NCBI GenBank assembly: GCA_964428385.1
Contig: CAYRYR010000066.1
Span: 1-15,218, forward strand
Source of the DNA: JAFGOM01 sp964428385
Lineage (GTDB): Archaea > Halobacteriota > Methanomicrobia > Methanomicrobiales > Methanospirillaceae
Length of the DNA stretch: 15,218 nucleotides
Direction of reading: 5' to 3'
Shown: positions 7,325 through 14,676 of the stretch, piece after piece
Layout: each line of letters begins with the position of its first letter
Numbering within the stretch: the first letter of the stretch is position 1
Program-made: the position numbers and the translations under genes
The notes under the pieces: generated by a model
Databases searched by the model: none
Told to the model about the DNA's origin: nothing
The model's input: only the letters and a program-made list of their open reading frames with translations

Positions 7325-7557
7325 ATTTTTTCATAAGAAAAGCACAATCATTTTGTAACCAGCCATATTACTTCCCTGTAGAGAGAGAACCGGATTTTTG
7401 GAGTTTCTCCATTATTCATACTACTTCTATCAGATATCTTATCTGTAAATAGTACCATTATGCATGAGATAGAGACGATGTGTTCTTGTAGCTTATCAGA
7501 CAATTTTCTGGTGATACGTTGTGAAACTCTTAATTTTCGTAACCACCATAAGTGTAT

Positions 7558-8787
7558 ATGGATATTATGCGTGAACTCGAACTAACCGGCCATATCATTG
7601 ATTCAGGTATTATGACACGGGTTCTTGATGCCATTCTGGATATGGGTGGCATTTTTGAGATTGTCACGTTTGAGATTGGAAAACACAAAACAGACACCAG
7701 TTATGCTAAAATTATAATCACTGCAGATTCTGAAGATCTTGCTGATCGGATAGTCAGTAGGCTTCACAGGCAAGGTGCAAGACTGGTAACGGTTGATGAT
7801 GTAAAATTGGTTCCTGCAGAAGCTGATTGTGTGGTTCCTCAAGGCTTTTATTCTACCACGAATTATCCGACTGATCTGAAGTACCAGGGAGAATGGATCC
7901 CTGTCGAACAGATAGAAATGGACTGCCTTGTCGTTATTGATCCTAAAAAGAAACGGGCATTCTGTACACCTATGTCTAAATTACGAAGAGGAGACCTGGT
8001 AGTTATCGGAGAGCAGGGACTCAATGTCCACCCCCCGGAACGATCCAGAGATGCCAGTAATTCATTTGAATTTATGCACGGAGTTGTATCATCAGAAAGA
8101 CCCATTGAAACTATTATTGCAGGTATCGCAGATGAAATGCGCGACATTCATGCTGCAGGCGGAAAAGTTGCACTTGTTGGAGGGCCGGCAATAATTCATA
8201 CCGGATCTGCACCTGCTCTTGCACGTCTTATTCGTGAAGGACACATTGACATTCTTTTTGCAGGGAATGCACTGGCAACACATGACATTGAATACAGTCT
8301 CTTTGGCACATCACTTGGAATGGACCTCTCAACAGGTAAACCAATAGTTGCCGGACATAAAAATCACATTTACGCCATCAGTGAGATTATGCGTGCTGGC
8401 AGTATACGCGCTGCAGTTGAGAGCGGGATTATTACATCAGGAATTATGTATGAAGTAATCACTAAAAATATTCCCTTTGTCCTTGCCGGATCTATTCGGG
8501 ATGATGGACCTCTTCCTGATGTAATAACTAATGTTATGGAAGCTCAGGATGCAATGCGGAAATATATACCAGAATGTAGTATGGTCATTATGATTGCAAC
8601 AATGCTTCATTCTGTTGCAGTCGGAAACTGCCTGCCTTCCTATGTAAAAACAATATGTGTTGATATAAATCCTTCAACTGTCACTAAATTAATGGATCGG
8701 GGAACTATGCAGGCAATTGGTGTAGTAAGCGATGCTGGGACATTCATCCCAATGTTATTGAACCAGTTGCACCTTATATGTGCATGA
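7558..8787 (+). CDS. TIGR00300/COG1915 protein, ornithine cyclodeaminase-type
   Basis: A 409-residue protein of the archaeal 'LOR/SDH conserved domain' family (TIGR00300). Members, including one in Methanococcus and the C-terminal domain of cyanobacterial AgrE/ArgZ, have been linked to ornithine cyclodeaminase activity: ornithine to proline plus ammonia. The N-terminal domain (to about 90) begins RELELTGHIIDSG and contains GKHKTDTSYAKI. Then follow CVVPQGFYSTTNYPT and MDCLVVIDP, a Rossmann-like VALVGGPAIIHTG (204-216), FAGNALATHDIE (234-245) and CVDINPSTVTKLMDRG near the end, all family landmarks. A frame is also open from GTG at 7552, and ATG 7567 (MRELEL) is equally possible; no clear Shine-Dalgarno decides. 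The gene ends 11 nt from the convergent RaSEA gene. The family call is firm, the exact reaction is inferred. Confidence 0.8.
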   Translation: MDIMRELELTGHIIDSGIMTRVLDAILDMGGIFEIVTFEIGKHKTDTSYAKIIITADSEDLADRIVSRLHRQGARLVTVDDVKLVPAEADCVVPQGFYSTTNYPTDLKYQGEWIPVEQIEMDCLVVIDPKKKRAFCTPMSKLRRGDLVVIGEQGLNVHPPERSRDASNSFEFMHGVVSSERPIETIIAGIADEMRDIHAAGGKVALVGGPAIIHTGSAPALARLIREGHIDILFAGNALATHDIEYSLFGTSLGMDLSTGKPIVAGHKNHIYAISEIMRAGSIRAAVESGIITSGIMYEVITKNIPFVLAGSIRDDGPLPDVITNVMEAQDAMRKYIPECSMVIMIATMLHSVAVGNCLPSYVKTICVDINPSTVTKLMDRGTMQAIGVVSDAGTFIPMLLNQLHLICA

Positions 8788-8798
8788 AAATCTCTTTT

Positions 8799-9797
8799 TT
8801 ATGATGTAAGAGGCATGTTATACGGGCGTTCATGCTCCATTACAAATTCCCACTCCTCATGACAGTCACATTGATAACTCATAAGAGAACGTAAGAGCTC
8901 GCGATCCGCAGTTAATGCATAATCACGTATTCCATCAGTAAGGATTGTATCACATGTTCCACAATTATGCGGACCACGGGCCTGTCCGCCTCCCATTGGA
9001 TCGCATGACAAATGAGGTTTTGCGGTAAGCAGTATAGAAACGACACTCCATAGGTATGGAGGACGATACTGACCTGCTTTGTAAAGTCGCTCTACATGTG
9101 TATTACGCTGAACTGTGCATGGGTTCATTGATATCATATCACTATAAGGAGCAATATCTTCAATGCTGTGTATCATATCATCAAAAGCTTCTTTTTCTGT
9201 CAGATATGCAGGTTTATGAAGAAGATAAGACTTGACTCCCACACCATTATCATGAAGTTTGTCAGCGGTTTTTACAAATTCGTCAAACGTTACTCCTTTA
9301 TCAATACACTTCTCGCGGATAGCATCTGAAGAGGTCTCAATACCAAGAGCAATATACAGAGGGGTTTTATGCGAGCCATCATCAAGTTCTGTAACAAATC
9401 GATTAATAAGATCTATATCAGTATAATCTATCCGACTCTCAATTATCATACATTTCCCACGAAACTGTGAAGCAACAGCATCATGTATTGTCTGTGGAAC
9501 CTCGGCCGGATCAAAAAAACTCCCTGAAGTATACAATTTAATAAGGGGTGTCTCTTCATAATCGAGATTGTTCTGCAGATATGAAAGCTGCTGTTGCATT
9601 AGATAATCCAGATTATCGTGATCTGCTCCCTGAAATCGTTCATGGCGGTACTGACACATCCTGCATCGGTTCCATGAACATCCCCCTGATGTTAGGATGA
9701 TTGTTGTGGATGGTACAATTTCATCCACTAGTCTATCCATCCCCTGCCAACTTGCAAGAGGACGAATGATTTTTTCATTATTCATCTGGTGTTTCAT
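8799..9797 (-). CDS. Archaeosine biosynthesis radical SAM protein RaSEA
   Basis: A radical SAM protein of family TIGR01210, 332 residues from the preferred start. RaSEA works with ArcS: ArcS joins lysine to the preQ0 base at position 15 of tRNA, and RaSEA cleaves the lysine side chain to leave archaeosine. Visible (numbering from the longer frame): iron-sulfur cysteines C43, C48 and C51 in GGCSWNRCRMC, followed by QYRHERF; the LYTSGSFFDP segment; ALGIETSSDAIRE (153-165); and KSYLLHKP (192-199). A second cysteine set, C268, C282, C285, C313 and C315, could bind zinc or a second cluster near the C-terminus. A GTG at 9806 opens the longest frame, but that GTG is part of a GTGAT ribosome site 4 nt before ATG 9797, so I chose 9797. 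It is divergent from the surface-protein gene. Confidence 0.87.
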   Translation of the reverse strand: MKHQMNNEKIIRPLASWQGMDRLVDEIVPSTTIILTSGGCSWNRCRMCQYRHERFQGADHDNLDYLMQQQLSYLQNNLDYEETPLIKLYTSGSFFDPAEVPQTIHDAVASQFRGKCMIIESRIDYTDIDLINRFVTELDDGSHKTPLYIALGIETSSDAIREKCIDKGVTFDEFVKTADKLHDNGVGVKSYLLHKPAYLTEKEAFDDMIHSIEDIAPYSDMISMNPCTVQRNTHVERLYKAGQYRPPYLWSVVSILLTAKPHLSCDPMGGGQARGPHNCGTCDTILTDGIRDYALTADRELLRSLMSYQCDCHEEWEFVMEHERPYNMPLTS

Positions 9798-9905
9798 ATG
9801 TATCACACTCGGGTAATATAAGGATACCAGACGGATATATCCAAAAGAATCTTTATGACCAGTTACTATGTATACGTATTGTGTTAATGAGGAGATTTTG
9901 ATAGT

Positions 9906-11069
9906 ATGATACTTAAAAAACCGGTATTTCTTTTACTTGTAATTTTGATTCTCTGTTTTGGAATAACATGGAATGTATCTGCGTATTATATGAACATTGA
10001 TGTTCCACGCGAGGTCCATGTAGGGGATGTTATCAATGTGACAGGAATGACAAATATTCCTCCGGATTCCATTAATATTATCTTTTCAGAGACACGTAAT
10101 ATACCAATTGAACGGGGGAAAGAGACAATTATTCTTTCTGATAAGGGAGATAAGAGTTTTAATACTTCATTTGAGACGACAGATCTGGTGAAAGGACAGT
10201 ATAAAATTGAGGTGATCGGCAATACTATCCATGCATATTCAGGGGGTTCACGTTCAATACGAATTATTAACCTGGTTGACCGGTCTGATGAAGTTATTCT
10301 AACATCACCTGATTCACAGCAATTTGATGGAGAACTGGATATTGAAGGATATATCAGGGATTTTACAGAGAACGCAGTCCAGATAGATCTATTTTTAGAT
10401 GGAAATCCGGTTTTTGGTCCGGAATTCATACCTGTAAACAAACAGGGTGACTTTTCCTATGACATACCTATTTTTTCAGCTGGTCCATATACCATACGGT
10501 TCACAGATTACAATGGAATGATAGGATCTTACCCAATACTAGTGAAAGAGCAAATAGTGACGTCTCTACAGACTGTAAAACCAATAAGTACCTCTACTCC
10601 ACTCCCTCTTATGACGAGAACCCTTATTGATACTGCCTTTGATCCTGATAATGCATTACAAGTTTCTGCAAAGGTGTCCCGTGATGCTCCAGGATATTTT
10701 TTGATAACTGCAAATGAAACGAATGTGCTTATTCAGACATCATCAGGTGTCGACTGGGTAATGGAATATATCACAGATGACAGAACAGATTCATGGAAAG
10801 TAAATGACAAAGGACGTGATGGGACTGAAGATATCTCACTTACGGTAAATCCGGATGATAGAATTTATATAAAAGTATATCCGTATAGCTTTACTGCGAT
10901 GGAAGATATCACCCTTTTTGCTCAAAATGCAAAAGATATTGGCGTTTCTTCAATCGCAGCTGAAAAATTCGGGTCACCAGGAACAACACCAGGGTCACCA
11001 CTTCCAATTGTAGTGGTTATCGCTGCGCTCGGGCTTGCCATGACTCTGATATGCAAACGGGAGCAATAA
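9906..11069 (+). CDS. Secreted surface protein with C-terminal membrane/sorting tail
   Basis: A 387-residue exported protein. Residues 1-26 form a signal peptide (KK, then a long hydrophobic core, ending NVSA before YY). The body is beta-rich: an Ig-like stretch (about 30-125, VHVGDVINVTG...GQYKIEVIG), a second beta domain (130-215, ILTSPDSQQF...GPYTIRFTD), a Thr/Ser/Pro linker (about 225-240), and a third domain (245-345) resembling pre-peptidase-type folds. Several NxS/T sites could be glycosylated. The end is tripartite: Pro/Gly/Ser/Thr linker with SPLP (364-367), a hydrophobic helix (368-383) and a basic KRE tail, like archaeosortase substrates but without the PGF motif. GAGGAG (9889-9894) is the ribosome site. 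The function is unknown; an S-layer-associated or cell-surface role is inferred. Confidence 0.75.
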   Translation: MILKKPVFLLLVILILCFGITWNVSAYYMNIDVPREVHVGDVINVTGMTNIPPDSINIIFSETRNIPIERGKETIILSDKGDKSFNTSFETTDLVKGQYKIEVIGNTIHAYSGGSRSIRIINLVDRSDEVILTSPDSQQFDGELDIEGYIRDFTENAVQIDLFLDGNPVFGPEFIPVNKQGDFSYDIPIFSAGPYTIRFTDYNGMIGSYPILVKEQIVTSLQTVKPISTSTPLPLMTRTLIDTAFDPDNALQVSAKVSRDAPGYFLITANETNVLIQTSSGVDWVMEYITDDRTDSWKVNDKGRDGTEDISLTVNPDDRIYIKVYPYSFTAMEDITLFAQNAKDIGVSSIAAEKFGSPGTTPGSPLPIVVVIAALGLAMTLICKREQ

Positions 11070-11084
11070 TTTCTGCCCCCTCTA

Positions 11085-11092
11085 TTTTTTTT
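11085..11092 (+). terminator. T-run terminator after the surface-protein gene
   Basis: TTTTTTTT lies 16 nt after the stop codon, before the tRNA promoter region. Confidence 0.5.
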
Positions 11093-11101
11093 ACGGATAC
11101 C

Positions 11102-11109
11102 TTTTTACA
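11102..11109 (+). promoter_or_regulatory. TATA-like element of tRNA-Ser
   Basis: TTTTTACA is centred about 28 nt before the first base of the tRNA, the usual distance for an archaeal TATA box. It shows that the tRNA has its own promoter. Confidence 0.4.
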
Positions 11110-11133
11110 TGCTGCAAGCCATTTAATTAAGGT

Positions 11134-11218
11134 GCCGAGGTAGTCTAGTCTGGGAAGGCGGTGGCCTTGAAAGCCACTGGTGCTTTGCACCTCAAGAGTT
11201 CAAATCTCTTCCTCGGCG
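11134..11218 (+). tRNA. tRNA-Ser(UGA)
   Basis: An 85-nt tRNA with a long variable arm. The acceptor stem GCCGAGG/CCTCGGC (11134-11140, 11211-11217) pairs in all seven positions, with G as discriminator at 11218 and no encoded CCA. The anticodon stem is GTGGC/GCCAC with loop CTTGAAA; the anticodon TGA is at 11168-11170. The variable arm GGTGC-TTT-GCACC marks a class II tRNA, and the T arm is AAGAG-TTCAAAT-CTCTT. No intron is seen. A T7 run (11268-11274) downstream could end the transcript. A recombinase remnant lies 231 nt downstream, but I found no second copy of the tRNA 3' end in the window. Confidence 0.95.
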
Positions 11219-11267
11219 TAAATTATTGCTGTTCTAAAGCCGTTGATATTATCAGGCTATAAATTTA

Positions 11268-11274
11268 TTTTTTT
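11268..11274 (+). terminator. T-run downstream of tRNA-Ser
   Basis: TTTTTTT starts 50 nt after the tRNA 3' end in an A/T-rich stretch. It is the first oligo-T run after the gene. Confidence 0.35.
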
Positions 11275-11448
11275 CAAGTACTCATGACCCAGGTAAAGAA
11301 CTGATATTAGTAACTTGTTTCATTGCCTGCCAAAAAAATGCCCTTATAGTGCAATTACATACCCAAATCTAAAATTATAGGGTTTGTAGCATGAATAAAA
11401 GAGAAGTGATAACAACCGCCTTCTGTGAGCCTCTCATGGAAATAAAGA

Positions 11449-12024
11449 TCATTCAATGCTGATTCTCCCATATATCTCCTTAATCTGCTCAATATCATCT
11501 TCTATGAATGGTAGTTCCTGAACATAGTGAGCATAAGCAGTTTCGGGGGTGTGGCCTATATTCGTGCACACCTTCAGATAATCATCACCCAAGAGTAACC
11601 TCCATGATTCGCAAGTCTTACGGCTGGTCTTTGCCGACACTCTGAAGCCATAATATCGTGAGATCTTACCGATTCTCTCGTTGTATGATTGTCTGGTCAT
11701 TGGTGAGTATCCCTCATGTATCCAGTGCTCAACCGCCTCCCTCGCTGCTGGTGTTAATAATATCCACCTATCAGGATTCTTACACTTCATTTTGCACGAA
11801 TCTATCCTGATTTTCCCTGACCGCTTATTGTAGTGTGTAACATCAATTTGAAAGAGCTCTTTATACCTCATCCCAGTATGGAATAGGATAATTATGGTAT
11901 CTGTAAACCGGGGATCCCTCGCGTTATCGACCAGGATAATATATTGAGATGGGAAGAGTATATCGGTCCCGGCCTTGCTGACTTTTGGAAGTTGTGTAAT
12001 AGTAATAGATTCATTCTTGTATAT
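11449..12024 (-). pseudogene. 5'-truncated tyrosine recombinase (integrase remnant)
   Basis: The reading frame is open for 191 codons (a TAA lies at 12025-12027) but has no suitable start near its upstream end; the first ATG is at 11871, inside a conserved motif. It encodes the C-terminal catalytic half of an archaeal phage-type integrase: FHTGMRYKEL with the first catalytic Arg, CKNPDRWILL with the beta-hairpin Lys, KTSRKTCESW with the second Arg (Lys where many families have His), GHTPETA with the second His, and AHYVQ with the Tyr nucleophile. All catalytic positions therefore look intact, but the N-terminal core-binding domain is missing; typical members have 300 or more residues. The truncation point lies 2 nt from an inverted repeat (12029-12057). 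Location beside tRNA-Ser suggests the remains of an integrated element. Confidence 0.75.
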
Positions 12025-12028
12025 TTAA

Positions 12029-12057
12029 ACCTGTCATCTTAAGGTAAAATGACAGGT
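12029..12057. repeat. Perfect 9-bp inverted repeat at the integrase break
   Basis: ACCTGTCAT (12029-12037) and ATGACAGGT (12049-12057) are exact inverse complements with an 11-nt spacer. It abuts the truncated end of the integrase frame. It may be a recombination site, an element end or an operator. The following stretch to 12266 holds no gene that I recognise. Confidence 0.5.
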
Positions 12058-12266
12058 AAAAAGAAGGCATATTGAAGATATTTTTTTAGGGTGAGTTTGT
12101 GGTTCACAGATGCAAAGGTATACTTCTTCTGTATCCGTGTTACAGGAATACAAGATAACCAGGCAAAAATGAGTGCCGAGTAATTACATAAGTGGAAAAT
12201 CCTTCGCCTACGGCCTACAAGTCACGTGAAGCGAACGGAAATGTGAATTCCAAGGTTAAAAATACA

Positions 12267-13724
12267 TCACCGCGTATCCCGAAATGGCTGATTGAACTCC
12301 TTACACGTACATTTAACTGCTTTACGTCCGCTTTTTATCGCTCCAGGAATGCCCCCTCCGGCATTAATCCACTGCCCGGCCATATAGAATCCGGTAAGAC
12401 CTGGAAGATTCAGGGGAAGTTCAAGAAAAAATGATTCCAGAGTAACCAGCCATCCTTCATATGATCCTTTCCAGTTTCCCGTGTATCTGACAAAAGTCAT
12501 GGGTATCGCAACATCAATGACCTAAACAGCTCCAGACAATTCCGGATACTGGTTGAAAAGAATATCAATGACCTGTTGAGCTGCATTCTCTTTCTCATCC
12601 CGGTATTTTTCTCCCTGATATGGTATTGTATCCCACCACTCATAACTGACCGGTAACCATAATGTGATTATACCTTTTCCTTCAGGAAAAAGCGTTGGAT
12701 CATGAGCGTGGTTTCTGAATGTAATCGTTTTCTGTTCGGCTCCTCCTATTATCACAGGGTTGTCCAGAATTAGTGTCAGTTCATCAGGGATGGTCTTAAG
12801 ATCCGAATTAAAACCTAAAGAAATAAACAGAATTGGCGGGAACCATCTCATATTCTGATAATATCCTCTGATAGTGTCATCACAATATTCCCCTCGTAAC
12901 CAGTCAAAAATAGTGGAATGCCCATATGCACATGAAATGACGCAATCTGCATATAATTCATTGCCATCGGATAATCTGACACCTACTGCTTTATTATTCC
13001 TGGTGATGATAGATTCTACCTTACTTTTATATCTGATAGATCCTCCCAGTTCCAAATATCTCGTTTCTATAGCTTGTGCCAAGGGAAGAGAACCTCCAAT
13101 CGGATACCCGGCATTTCCAGCCCCCTGCAAAGCAAGCCCCATCAAAGGGAAAAATGCTGATTGTCCCTCCCAGTCAAGACCCACAAATAGCATCCTTCAA
13201 AGGATAGGATTTTTTATTTCTGACAGGATTTCTGCAACAGGAGATTTGTACTTTTTCATGAGACCAATAATAGGGATGAGTCGCAGCTTATCTCGTATAG
13301 TCAAATCAACCGGAACTTCTATTGTCCTCAGTTTGCGGATATCTTTACAGAACGCGGCAATAAATGCTTTATCTTCCGGTGATATCAAAAGAAGTTCAGA
13401 TTCAAGCCTGTCAGGATCATTATATATTGTCAGTTCATAACCCTGCTGATCTCTGACTTTGACCCAGTACTCTGGCTGAATAATCTCCTGGCCCTGTATA
13501 AGACCAAGTTCTTCATATAAGCGGTATGGCAGAACCGGATCTTGATCCTGTCAGCCAATGGATACAGAGATCAAACGTGTATCATTTGCGTTTCCAGGCA
13601 GTGCATAATCCTCCAGGTAGGGTATGCATCTCAAGAATTTCGGTCTGAAATCCGCTCATTTGGAGAAACATCCGGCAGCAAGGCCAGCCATACCTCCACC
13701 GATTATAAGAACAGAGGGAACCAT
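12267..13724 (-). pseudogene. Phytoene desaturase-like FAD oxidoreductase, decayed
   Basis: Read from 13724 down, this is a COG1233 (CrtI/phytoene desaturase-like) flavoprotein of about 485 codons, close to full length, broken at several points. The N-terminus VLIIGGGMAGLAAG is the FAD-binding Rossmann loop; GGLCTAWKRK follows in another frame, then YRLYEELG, GNAGYPIGGSLPLAQAIE, GVRLSDGNELYADCVISC and a C-terminal FYMAGQWINAGGGIPGAI that closes the FAD site. Lesions: a 1-nt loss near 13658 after CFSK (TGA at 13656-13658), TGA at 13582-13584, a second frame change near 13527, TGA at 13197-13199 and TAG at 12522-12524. A TATA-like element (13746-13753) sits about 25 nt before the ATG. Such enzymes desaturate or saturate isoprenoid chains; substrate unknown. 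Not functional. Confidence 0.85.
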
Positions 13725-13745
13725 TGGTGAAAGGTGGACTAAGAT

Positions 13746-13753
13746 AGATAAAT
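13746..13753 (-). promoter_or_regulatory. TATA-like element of the oxidoreductase pseudogene
   Basis: TATTTATC on the minus strand is centred about 25 nt before the ATG at 13724, and no Shine-Dalgarno is present, as in a leaderless archaeal gene. It appears preserved although the gene is broken. Confidence 0.4.
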
Positions 13754-14163
13754 AGTTACCTTCTTTATCTGGCTGTCACATTTCTGTTATTTACCACGTA
13801 TTTAAAGAAAATTACTAATTTTCTCAGGAGAAAAGTACAATTTCATTTTGACTCGTTGAAATCCATTTTCCAGAATCAAATGAGAAAAATATCCTCGGGA
13901 TATAGAGAAAATCCAGATGTTCAAATAATGCTCCTCTATGATTAAACAGACTACAGATCACATAATCTAAAGCATTACTATCGCAAATTATTGTATTTTT
14001 AGATAATGTAACCAAAATCAGTAATTTCACCAGATTTATGATGAAAACAATAAAGAAGATCCTTAAAAACCGGTTCAATATTCAGAAAGTACCACCTGCA
14101 TTCAAAATTCGGTGATATTTAGATTCTAAAATTTTTATGTAAAACAGATTTATGTAATCTATC

Positions 14164-14174
14164 TTATTAATATC
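14164..14174 (+). promoter_or_regulatory. TATA-like element of the 27-codon ORF
   Basis: TTATTAATATC would start transcription near 14198, leaving a leader of about 45 nt before the small ORF at 14244. Assigned by pattern and distance only. Confidence 0.3.
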
Positions 14175-14225
14175 ATACACACCAGGCACATACATAAAGC
14201 TCATAGATGAAGATATATCAGGAAG

Positions 14226-14241
14226 GGAGATCTATATCTCC
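14226..14241 (+). promoter_or_regulatory. Hairpin between Shine-Dalgarno and start codon
   Basis: GGAGAT (14226-14231) pairs with ATCTCC (14236-14241) around a CTAT loop, ending 2 nt before an ATG. It takes up one GGAG ribosome site while AGGAAGG (14220-14226) stays mostly free just 5' of it. Such a layout can switch or tune translation. Confidence 0.45.
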
Positions 14242-14243
14242 TT

Positions 14244-14327
14244 ATGGAAGAAATAATGGATCTTATTATTAGTATGTTGACTTTGGTACTACAAGGTCTG
14301 TTTGAATACTATGGTATTACCTTCTAG
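14244..14327 (+). CDS. Putative 27-residue hydrophobic small protein
   Basis: ATG to TAG encodes 27 residues beginning MEEIMDLIISMLTLVLQ and ending in GITF. Residues 4-20 are almost wholly hydrophobic; the charged residues are all acidic (two Glu and one Asp near the start, one Glu later) and there is no Lys or Arg. It could be a single membrane helix or an amphipathic helix. The surroundings form a compact unit: TATA-like element (14164), AGGAAGGGAG ribosome region, a hairpin just before the ATG, and a T6 run (14348-14353) 20 nt after the stop. No family is recognised; lack of basic residues argues against a standard type I toxin. Whether it is translated is unknown. Confidence 0.4.
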   Translation: MEEIMDLIISMLTLVLQGLFEYYGITF

Positions 14328-14347
14328 TTATTCTAAACAACCGTATC

Positions 14348-14353
14348 TTTTTT
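14348..14353 (+). terminator. T-run after the 27-codon ORF
   Basis: TTTTTT starts 20 nt after the small ORF's stop codon, consistent with a short dedicated transcript. Confidence 0.3.
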
Positions 14354-14447
14354 GGACAGGGGTAAATAGAACCTCATGCGATAGAAATTGTGCAATAAGT
14401 ACTGGTTTTCGTATGTTTATCTCTTCTGTTCTGCCAGTCCGAAAATA

Positions 14448-14513
14448 TCAGATGAGTTTAAGACACCAGATCATTATTATAACCATTTCCTGCAAATTGT
14501 GATTCGCTACCAT
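14448..14513 (-). CDS. Putative 21-residue ORF behind a full Shine-Dalgarno
   Basis: On the minus strand GAGGTGA (14522-14516), a seven-base match to the archaeal ribosome-binding sequence, lies just before ATG 14513-14511. The frame encodes 21 residues, MVANHNLQEM followed by a hydrophobic end (VIIMIWCLKLI), then TGA. No homologue is recognised. Spacing from GGTGA to ATG is only 2 nt, shorter than usual, so this could be coincidence. Confidence 0.2.
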   Translation of the reverse strand: MVANHNLQEMVIIMIWCLKLI

Positions 14514-14676
14514 GTTCACCTCATGCAAATTCTCTATTAACAGAACAGAACGAAAGGATAAAACCTCAAAAGAATTGCGAATTTCATTTTGGAGGATCTA
14601 AATCCATCGGTACTCGTGCAAAAAACACCAAACATAGCTAACCCTCAAAAATTATATACTCAAACCAGGTAAAAAA

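Larger units (their letters stand above)
13754..14676. other. Gene-poor A/T-rich stretch with candidate small ORFs only
   Basis: About 920 nt without a recognisable gene. A minus-strand frame from TTG 14078 to 13824 (84 codons; contains TIICDSNALDYVI and a hydrophobic start) is unrecognised and may be chance or a broken gene. TTTATGTAA occurs twice 15 bp apart (14134-14142, 14149-14157). Two small ORFs with ribosome sites are listed separately. From 14520 to 14676 I see nothing. Confidence 0.4.

Noticed and set aside
7270..7452. 60-codon TTG-started ORF between cobY and the TIGR00300 gene
   Set aside because: It begins beside the cobY terminator, lacks a ribosome site and runs across the probable promoter.
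11190..11218. tRNA-Ser 3' end as a duplicated attachment site within the window
   Set aside because: I found no second copy of the tRNA 3' sequence downstream in the window.
11391..11462. 23-codon plus-strand ORF downstream of tRNA-Ser
   Set aside because: No Shine-Dalgarno, and it overlaps the 3' end of the integrase remnant.
12874..13440. 188-codon plus-strand ORF
   Set aside because: It is antisense to clearly recognisable FAD-oxidoreductase sequence and has no family likeness or ribosome site.
12267..13724. Recoding of in-frame TAG/TGA as pyrrolysine or selenocysteine in the oxidoreductase
   Set aside because: Two frame changes accompany the stops, both TGA and TAG occur, and no recoding structure is visible; decay explains it more simply.
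14302..14502. 66-codon plus-strand ORF overlapping the 27-codon ORF
   Set aside because: No ribosome site, no recognisable pattern, and it runs across the T-run at 14348-14353.
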